From: JBDRGC01 sp043818215
GTDB lineage: Bacteria; Chloroflexota; Anaerolineae; Anaerolineales; UBA11858
DNA length: 33,187 nucleotides
Reading direction: 5' to 3'
Assembly (NCBI GenBank): GCA_043818215.1
Contig: JBDRGC010000227.1
Span: forward strand, 1 to 33,187
Shown: positions 17,052-23,127 of the stretch, one piece after another
Numbering within the stretch: position 1 is the first letter of the stretch
Layout of the letters: each line of letters starts with the position of its first letter
Translations under genes and position numbers: made by a program
Notes under the pieces: model-generated
What the model was told of the DNA's origin: nothing
Databases searched by the model: none
Seen by the model: only the letters and a program-made list of their open reading frames with translations

Positions 17052-18275
17052 CTACTCATCCTCGGTCAGGGAACCATAATAACGGATTCGGCTCAACTCT
17101 TTGCCCAAATCCTTGTCTATCTTACGTAATTTGTTTTCGTCGAGCCAAGTTACATTCTGCCCGGCGTTCAGCCCAATTTTTTCTTTAGTGATGATAGACT
17201 TGACATCCGCGCCAGCAAATAAATAAGCTGCCACTTTTTCGGGCGAAATCCTGTACTTTTTTTCTGGTACATCGGGGATTTCCTTATCGCCTAACAGTGT
17301 TGAGGCAGTCATCAGGTTATTCAGCGTATAAAGCGTTGTGGGGGAATGAGTTGTTAAAAGGATTTTGAAATCATGATTAACTAGAAACGTTACTAGCTTC
17401 ATCATTTGCACTTGTGCGGCAGGATGCAAGTGGATTTCGGGTTCTTCGATATGGATCGAAAACGGCATACCGATTAATCCTTGCTCACGCCACTCAAACA
17501 AGGCCTGCGCCAGCAAAACCAGGGGCCAGTTTGCTTTTTGTCCGGATGAAGCCATATCGATATCGAACTGTATTTCCCCAACCTTCCATTTCCAATCTCC
17601 GCTCCGGCGCGCCACCTCGCCACCCAACATTTCGGTACCCATCGCACGGATTTTTTCCCCTTCGATGGTCTCAGAAATTCCATTTATCCAGTTCTGGTAA
17701 GTACGCCCAACATCGCCCATGATTGATGCAAAGTGAATCAATGTGGATGGTAGTGAAAGCAAATCCCATCCGGCCTGGCTTCCTTGCGAATATAAGACTC
17801 TTTCTGCCGGGATGAATATCGCCTGACCTTTTTGGTGAAACACAGATTCTTGAGATAAAGGGTTGGCAATTTCACTGCGGAGCTTTTTATTGGCGCCAAT
17901 TCGACGATTGTTGAACTGCATGTTAATGGTGTTTTCTTGCCATTTAAAAGTAACTCTTGGATTAGCAAACACACCCAGGGCGCGTTGGTCGCTACGCAAG
18001 TTGTCCATCACCTGGCGAATTAGAATTTCGGGGTCTTTGCTCTTTTGACCCGGACGCGCAGATTGGTACCGCACAAGGTAGGGTAAATTCCGAAAGAAAT
18101 AGACGATTTGGGAGAATAGTGATTTCCCTGTTCCCTGTCCGCCAATAAACACTGTTAGTGGCTTTATTTCTAACCCTTCTTTGCCGTTTTCTAAAATCGG
18201 CAAGTGCTGCACGGGACCAAAACCATATTTTTCCCTTCGGCTTGCATACATATACAATATTTCTTTTTCCATCAT
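17052..18275 (-). CDS. AAA-family ATPase (ABC/OLD-like), defence-type
   Basis: A 407-residue ATPase of the SMC/ABC-like AAA group. Walker A G-G-Q-G-T-G-K-S is at 45-52, a family F-I-P-A-E-R-V is at 154-160, the signature-like S-S-G-Q-K-A is at 243-248, Walker B S-I-H-I-E-E-P-E with I-H-L-H-P is near 273-284, and the switch histidine is in T-T-H-S-P. No TOPRIM or other nuclease domain follows, so any effector activity is probably in the partner. Such single-domain ATPases with a small partner are frequent in phage-defence and abortive-infection loci; this is context, not proof. The start ATG has AGGA about 9 bases upstream. Base composition is visibly more AT-rich than the neighbours. Confidence 0.88.
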   Translation of the reverse strand: MMEKEILYMYASRREKYGFGPVQHLPILENGKEGLEIKPLTVFIGGQGTGKSLFSQIVYFFRNLPYLVRYQSARPGQKSKDPEILIRQVMDNLRSDQRALGVFANPRVTFKWQENTINMQFNNRRIGANKKLRSEIANPLSQESVFHQKGQAIFIPAERVLYSQGSQAGWDLLSLPSTLIHFASIMGDVGRTYQNWINGISETIEGEKIRAMGTEMLGGEVARRSGDWKWKVGEIQFDIDMASSGQKANWPLVLLAQALFEWREQGLIGMPFSIHIEEPEIHLHPAAQVQMMKLVTFLVNHDFKILLTTHSPTTLYTLNNLMTASTLLGDKEIPDVPEKKYRISPEKVAAYLFAGADVKSIITKEKIGLNAGQNVTWLDENKLRKIDKDLGKELSRIRYYGSLTEDE

Positions 18276-18399
18276 ACTTCACCATCCTTCCTAGGATCAA
18301 TTTGCGTACCTGACAAAATTGCACACGAAATTGTGATATTTTGTTTTTTTTCTATCGCTTTCCTGGCTGCTCTGATCCTCTCTAGCAATTTGGATGGGA

Positions 18400-19203
18400 C
18401 TATTTTATCACGAGAGCTGAAACAATCTTCAACACCCGCGCCGTCCGCCAGAAAGCCACCGCGGCCATGCCGTGAGCCAGCACCGCGAAGAGGGGCGGAG
18501 TTGCCAGGGTGTAGTAGGTCCAGCATTGACGGGTTGTCCCCCATAGTTCGAGGTAATAACCGAGGCCGGAGCCAGCCACAAAGGTCAACACCGCGATGCG
18601 GTGATTGGTGGGGGTCAGGATCAAGAATCCCACCAGGATGATCGCAATCACCGTCAGCGATTTGTCCACCGTCGGCCAGACGAAGGTTAACATCAGGGCG
18701 AAGAAGGCAGGAAAGATGATCCAGTATATGAGTGGGTAAATTGGTAAATTGGTAGGTTGGGAGTTGGCAAATTGGTATTTGGGCGACCGGCGGCGTAGTA
18801 AGCGCACCAGCCGGTCAATCGAGAGGCTCGCAATCGGCCAGGCGGGGATGATCCACAGCGGGGGGCGTTCGGCGGTGTAGTACCACCAGATTTCGGTTTG
18901 GGTGCCCCAGCTTTCGATCACCAGTCCGCCCACCATGCCGACGAACACAATCCAGGCATCGACTCGCAAGTCGGCCCCGGCCATGATCAGCAGCGACATC
19001 ACCGCGAAGATGCCGAGCAGCAGCCAGTCCATGTACAGCCACCATTGCCCCTGCCAATCGACATAGGCCAGAGCCTCCTCCGCCAGCGGCCACCAAACGT
19101 AGATGATGAGAAACACCATTGCTAAAAAGGCGCTCATCAGGTAGTAGCTGGAACGCGTCCAGCCCATACGTTTAGCAATTCGACGGAAAAGCGGGCGTTT
19201 CAT
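18400..19203 (-). CDS. Integral membrane protein with an internal duplication
   Basis: A 267-residue protein with about seven predicted helices and no assigned function. Two similar halves are visible. One contains I-E-S-W-G-T-x-T-E-x-W-W-Y-Y-T-x-x-x-P-P-L and the other L-E-L-W-G-T-T-x-x-x-W-x-Y-Y-T-L-x-x-P-P-L, so it is an inverted or tandem two-fold membrane protein. Carotenoid-type membrane enzymes have comparable layouts, but I do not claim that activity. The start at 19203 follows the end of the 19236-19318 repeat; longer forms would translate repeats. A repeat-derived segment lies at 18735-18777. Its 3' end is duplicated at 16260-16340. Confidence 0.75.
   Translation of the reverse strand: MKRPLFRRIAKRMGWTRSSYYLMSAFLAMVFLIIYVWWPLAEEALAYVDWQGQWWLYMDWLLLGIFAVMSLLIMAGADLRVDAWIVFVGMVGGLVIESWGTQTEIWWYYTAERPPLWIIPAWPIASLSIDRLVRLLRRRSPKYQFANSQPTNLPIYPLIYWIIFPAFFALMLTFVWPTVDKSLTVIAIILVGFLILTPTNHRIAVLTFVAGSGLGYYLELWGTTRQCWTYYTLATPPLFAVLAHGMAAVAFWRTARVLKIVSALVIK
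18430..18510 (-). repeat. 81-bp segment duplicated at 16260-16340
   Basis: In-frame C-terminal part of the membrane protein gene. The copy at 16260-16340 differs at 7 bases, none changing an amino acid. The two copies are direct repeats 2170 bases apart and enclose the ATPase cassette. Confidence 0.9.
18735..18777. repeat. In-frame AAATTGGT array inside the membrane protein gene
   Basis: Repeats of AAATTGGTA type within the coding frame, translated as a hydrophilic linker (about residues 142-157) between membrane segments. Arrays of this look are otherwise intergenic. Confidence 0.6.
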
Positions 19204-19223
19204 GCCAACATTGTACTCGTCCC

Positions 19224-19232
19224 TGTTATAAT
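19224..19232 (+). promoter_or_regulatory. Extended -10 promoter for sbcC
   Basis: TGTTATAAT (TG-N-TATAAT) is a perfect extended -10. No matching -35 is visible, as is usual for extended -10 promoters. Transcription would start at about 19239, inside the CCAGTCT array, making a leader of about 80 bases that consists almost entirely of repeats. Confidence 0.45.
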
Positions 19233-19235
19233 TTT

Positions 19236-19318
19236 CCAGTCTCCAGTCTCCAGTCTCCAGTCTCCAGTCTCCAGTCTCCAGTCTCCAGTCTCCAGTCTCC
19301 AGTCTCCAGTCTCCAGTC
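19236..19318. repeat. 7-bp tandem array (CCAGTCT)
   Basis: About twelve perfect copies of CCAGTCT between the divergent genes. The array ends directly against the sbcC start codon at 19319, so no normal ribosome binding site is present. The array is also read on the other strand beside the 18400-19203 gene. Confidence 0.95.
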
Positions 19319-22078
19319 ATGATCCCCATCAATCTCACCCTCTCCGGCTTCCTCTCCTACCGCGACCCCGTCGAAATCGACTTCACGAGTTTCGATCTGG
19401 CTTGTATCGCCGGGCGTAACGGGGCAGGCAAATCATCCCTCCTCGATGCAATCACCTGGGCACTCTTTGGGCAGGCCCGTAAGCGCGACGACTCGATCAT
19501 CAACGCCCAATCCGAAGCCGCAGAAGTGGGTCTCACTTTCGAATACGAAGGCAATATCTACCGCGTCGTGCGCGCCAAGCGGCGGGACAAAGCCACGGTG
19601 CTGGAGTTTCACATCGCGCAAAATAGAGGGCAGAGGACAGAGGGCAGAGGGCAGAAGATAGAGGGTAGAGGGCAGAGGACAGAGGGTAGAGAGCAGAGGA
19701 TAGTGGGTAGAGTGCAGAAGGTGGAGGGCGATCTGTCCTCTGCCCTCTGTCCTCTGCCTTCTGTCCTCTCTCCTCCACCCTCTGTCCTCTGGAAGCCCCT
19801 CACCGAGCACACCATGCGCGCCACCCAGGCTTGCATCGAAGAAACCCTGCGCCTCGATTACGAGACCTTTGTCAACGCGGCTTTCTTCCTGCAGGGCAAA
19901 GCCGACCAGTTCACTCAGCAGCGTCCCGGCGACCGCAAGCGTATCCTGGCCAATATACTGGGCCTCGAAATCTGGGAGACCTATCGCCAACGCACCGCCA
20001 AACATCGCAAAGATGTCGAAGCGGAGATTGCGGCCCTCGATGGTCGCCTGGGTGAAATCAACGCCGAGTTGGCCGAGGAGAAAACCCGCAAAACACGTCT
20101 GGCAGAATTGGAAACTGATCTCGACCGCCTCGCCCAGACCCGCGCCGTACAGGAGTCCGCGCTGGAGAATATACGCCAGATTGCCGCTACCCTGGCGGAA
20201 CAGCGCAAACTGGTGGATACCCTGGCCCGCCAGTTGGACTCCTCTCGACAGCGGATGAGCGAACTGGACCTGCGGGCTGCTGCTCGCCAAATGGAGAAAG
20301 AATCCTACGCCCAAAACCTATCCCGTTCCCGCGAAATCGAGGCGGCTTATCAGGCCTTGCAGGGGGCGCGGGTCGAGCTTGCCCGTTGGGAGGGCGTCGC
20401 CGAGCAATTTCGCGAGCACGAAAAACGCCGCGCCGGGCCGCGCACCACCATCGAGTCCGAGCGGGCGCGCTTGACTCAAGAATTGGAGATGCTCCAAGAA
20501 CAGGAATCAGGGATTAGGGATCAGGGATCAGGAATCTCCAATCTCCAATCTCTAATCTCCAATCTCCAATCTCTAATCTCCAATCTCCAATCGCAATTAG
20601 AAACGCGCACATCCCTCGAAACCGAGTTGGGTGTCGCCCGTGACCGCCTTGCAAACGCAAAAGCCGAAAACCCGCGTCTCAAAGCCGAGATGGATGAACT
20701 CAAAGCTCGCATTGACCAGCTCACCGAAACCGATGGCGCCGCTCCCCCGAAGGACACCCCGGAAGATCGCCGGGACTTCGCGGGGACTGCGTGCCCATTG
20801 TGCGGTCAACCCCTTAGCGCGGACGAACGTCAGAGCTTGATCGATGATCTCACCACCGTGGGCAAAGCCATGGGAGATAAATACCGCGCCAACCGCATAC
20901 TGCTGGCCGAATCCGACCAATTGGTTAGTAATCTCCAATCACAAATCTCCAATCTCCAATCTTTAGACGAAGACCTGCGAACTCACACCCGCAGTCTCGA
21001 CCAACTCACTGCCCAAGTTCAACAAATAGAAGCAGATCAGCAAACTTGGATGGCGGAGGGCCAACCTCGTTTGGAGGCTTTGATCTTCACTTTGCAACAC
21101 GAAACTTTTACTCCCGAAGCGCGCGCCATTCTGGCTGAAATCGATGCCGAACTCAAGGCCACGGGCTACGATGCCGCCGCCCACGACGCCGTCCGCCGAG
21201 CCGCGGCAAATAGTGCCGCCGAAACAGAATTCCTCACCCTGGGACGCGCCCAGGCCGCCCTCGCCCCCATTGAAGACGAAATCGCTAATCTCCAATCTCA
21301 AATCTCAAATCTCAAATCCGAAATCAGCAATCAGCAACCCGAATATGACGCTGCCTCCGCCTCCCTCGCCGCCGCCGAAGCCTCCGCACCCGACATCCGC
21401 CGGGCACAGCGCGACCTGTTTGACCTGCAAGAGCAGGAGAATCGCCTGCGGATGCAAGTCGGCGCAGCTCAGCAGAAGGTGCTGGTTCTCGGCGGCCTCA
21501 AGTCCCGCCGCAAATCTCTGGAAGCCGAGCGCGAGACTCAGGCCGGTAAGGTCGGGCAGTACAAACAATTGGAGCGCGCCTTCGGCAAAGATGGCGTCCC
21601 CGCGCTGCTCATCGAACAGGCCCTGCCCCAAATCGAAACTAAGGCCAACGAGATTCTCGAGCGACTCAGCGGGGGCAATATGTCGGTGCGCTTCCTCACC
21701 CAGCGGGAGTACAAAGACAATCGCCGTGAAGATCTGCGCGAGACCCTTGATATTCAGATCAGCGACGCCGCTGGGATGCGAGATTATGAAATGTTTTCGG
21801 GGGGGGAGGCTTTTCGGGTCAACTTTGCCATCCGGCTGGCCCTCTCGGAGGTGCTGGCCCAACGAGCCGGGGCGCGTCTGCAAACCCTGGTCATCGACGA
21901 GGGCTTCGGCAGCCAGGATGCGGTTGGCCGCCAGCGTTTGATCGAAGCCATCAACACCATCAAGCCCGATTTCGCCAAAATTCTGGTAATCACCCATATC
22001 GACGAGTTGAAAGACGCCTTCCCGACGCGCATCGAGGTGGAAAAGACGCCGCGGGGAAGCGTGATTCAAGTTATCTGA
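19319..22078 (+). CDS. sbcC: Rad50/SbcC-like DNA repair exonuclease ATPase
   Basis: A 919-residue SMC-like ATPase that with SbcD processes DNA ends and hairpins. Walker A G-R-N-G-A-G-K-S is at 32-39; the zinc hook C-P-L-C-G-Q-P-L near 492 joins two long coiled coils; signature F-S-G-G-E-A-F near 826 and Walker B T-L-V-I-D-E-G-F-G-S-Q-D near 856 close the ATPase. No sbcD is adjacent. Residues about 102-157 interrupt the N-terminal ATPase lobe and are encoded by 7-bp repeats, and residues about 405-425 and two later short stretches are repeat-encoded coiled-coil heptads. Start at 19319 since the array before it has no other start; the protein start is typical (M-I-P-I-N-L-T-L-S-G-F-L-S-Y). Confidence 0.95.
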   Translation: MIPINLTLSGFLSYRDPVEIDFTSFDLACIAGRNGAGKSSLLDAITWALFGQARKRDDSIINAQSEAAEVGLTFEYEGNIYRVVRAKRRDKATVLEFHIAQNRGQRTEGRGQKIEGRGQRTEGREQRIVGRVQKVEGDLSSALCPLPSVLSPPPSVLWKPLTEHTMRATQACIEETLRLDYETFVNAAFFLQGKADQFTQQRPGDRKRILANILGLEIWETYRQRTAKHRKDVEAEIAALDGRLGEINAELAEEKTRKTRLAELETDLDRLAQTRAVQESALENIRQIAATLAEQRKLVDTLARQLDSSRQRMSELDLRAAARQMEKESYAQNLSRSREIEAAYQALQGARVELARWEGVAEQFREHEKRRAGPRTTIESERARLTQELEMLQEQESGIRDQGSGISNLQSLISNLQSLISNLQSQLETRTSLETELGVARDRLANAKAENPRLKAEMDELKARIDQLTETDGAAPPKDTPEDRRDFAGTACPLCGQPLSADERQSLIDDLTTVGKAMGDKYRANRILLAESDQLVSNLQSQISNLQSLDEDLRTHTRSLDQLTAQVQQIEADQQTWMAEGQPRLEALIFTLQHETFTPEARAILAEIDAELKATGYDAAAHDAVRRAAANSAAETEFLTLGRAQAALAPIEDEIANLQSQISNLKSEISNQQPEYDAASASLAAAEASAPDIRRAQRDLFDLQEQENRLRMQVGAAQQKVLVLGGLKSRRKSLEAERETQAGKVGQYKQLERAFGKDGVPALLIEQALPQIETKANEILERLSGGNMSVRFLTQREYKDNRREDLRETLDIQISDAAGMRDYEMFSGGEAFRVNFAIRLALSEVLAQRAGARLQTLVIDEGFGSQDAVGRQRLIEAINTIKPDFAKILVITHIDELKDAFPTRIEVEKTPRGSVIQVI
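19622..19792. repeat. Inverted pair of AGAGGGC arrays inside sbcC
   Basis: A purine-rich array (AGAGGACAGAGGGCAGAGGG type) followed by its pyrimidine complement (CTCTGCCCTCTGTCCTCTG type). The whole is in frame and read through by sbcC (residues about 102-157). The same family is intergenic at 23039-23120 and inside priA at 25333-25372. Confidence 0.9.
20532..20592. repeat. CTCCAAT array encoding heptads in SbcC
   Basis: Nearly nine tandem units of CTCCAAT/CTCTAAT. Three units (21 bases) make one 7-residue repeat of I-S-N-L-Q-S-L, given about three times in a row. Shorter relatives lie at about 20930-20963 and 21285-21332 in the same gene. Confidence 0.9.
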
Positions 22079-22116
22079 TTTTTCGTAATCGTTTAGGCGG
22101 CTGTTGAAAGTTGCTT

Positions 22117-22217
22117 GAATAGAACGCGGATGACGCGGATTAAACGGATTAACGCGGATTTATTTTTTAAAGAATCCGCGTCAATCCGCTATATCCGCGT
22201 CATCCGCGATCTATTTC
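22117..22217. repeat. Palindromic element, GCGGATT family, copy 2
   Basis: Arms of about 46-48 bases: the left starts AATAGAACGCGGATGACG and the right ends CATCCGCGATCTATTT, nearly exact complements with TATTTTTTAA in the loop. It is related to the element at 5529-5683 by the shared AATAGAACGCGGA edge and the internal GCGGATT repeats. It lies between convergent sbcC and the phosphoribosyltransferase gene. Confidence 0.8.
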
Positions 22218-22270
22218 GACAAGGGGTTGAACACTTACTCATTTGTAATATACTACACGCGCCTAACTCC

Positions 22271-22777
22271 TCACCCCTCCCCCATCGGAACCCGCTCCAC
22301 TCTATCCGGGCCGCGGTCGATTTCCCAGGGATAGATGATATAGGCATCCGTGATGGCGGCGTAATAATCGGGGCGGGCTGAATCGAACAGGTTGCGGTGG
22401 GGGTTGAAGTGCAAGACAGCAGTGTAGGGTATGCCTCCCGCGGCCGAGACTCTGTTCTTCACCGCCGCAATTGTTCGCCCTGACCCCCAGACATCATCTA
22501 CAACTAAAACACGTTTTCCCTCTAGCAAGTGATCATCTGGAAATTGAATGAACTTGGGCCAGGCAAATAACTTATCTGTTCCCATCTCAGCCGGAAAATC
22601 CACAGCCGCCGTCAGAACGTGAGTAATGCCCATGGCCTCGGCCAGCAACCCGCCGGGAATAATACCGCCGCGCGTAACCAGCAGCATGGCATCGAATTCT
22701 GTATTGAATTGAGGGATAAGATGATCGATCAACGCATCGATATCATCCCAGGTGAGCACTTCAGTCCGCATTTGCAT
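22271..22777 (-). CDS. Purine phosphoribosyltransferase (xanthine/guanine type)
   Basis: A 168-residue type I phosphoribosyltransferase. The PRPP loop V-L-V-V-D-D-V-W-G-S-G-R-T is near 90-102, and L-L-V-T-R-G-G near 32-38 fits the N-terminal part of the group related to xanthine-guanine enzymes. It would salvage a purine base with PRPP. The base specificity is not certain, and a regulator of this fold is possible. The start at 22777 has GGAG about 7 bases upstream. Confidence 0.85.
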   Translation of the reverse strand: MQMRTEVLTWDDIDALIDHLIPQFNTEFDAMLLVTRGGIIPGGLLAEAMGITHVLTAAVDFPAEMGTDKLFAWPKFIQFPDDHLLEGKRVLVVDDVWGSGRTIAAVKNRVSAAGGIPYTAVLHFNPHRNLFDSARPDYYAAITDAYIIYPWEIDRGPDRVERVPMGEG

Positions 22778-23127
22778 GGGGTACTCCGACGAGCTACTCT
22801 TCTTTTGAAGGCGTTACGGGCACGGCCTGACCGCCGTCCACCGACCGCTCAATGTCATTAAGGTGAGGGTTGGTGTCTGTCGGATCACGGATCCGACAGG
22901 AGCAAAATAGAGATTTCTTACATGCTCCAGGCGGATTCGCAATCCGCCGATGGTTAAAATTAATGAAATTGACCGACCACTGACCGCCGACCACCGACTA
23001 CTGACCGCTGACCGCTGTCCACCGTCCACCATTCTCCGTCTGCCCTCTGTCCTCTGCCATCTACCCTCTGTCCTCTGCCCTCTACCCTCTGTCCTCTGCC
23101 CTCTGCCCTCTGCCCTCTGGCCTCCAA
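22778..23127. repeat. Gene-free stretch with two tandem arrays
   Basis: A CCGACCACTGACC-type array is at 22971-23031 and a CTCTGCC/CTCTGTC array (7-bp units) at about 23037-23121. Two short hairpins precede them: CTGTCGGATCACGGATCCGACAG-like at about 22877-22899 and GGCGGATT...AATCCGCC at about 22930-22948. It is the spacer after priA on the minus strand. Confidence 0.85.

Noticed and set aside
19319..22078. Repeat stretches in sbcC as a sign of a pseudogene
   Set aside because: The frame is open from Walker A to Walker B with all motifs intact; the repeats are in frame.
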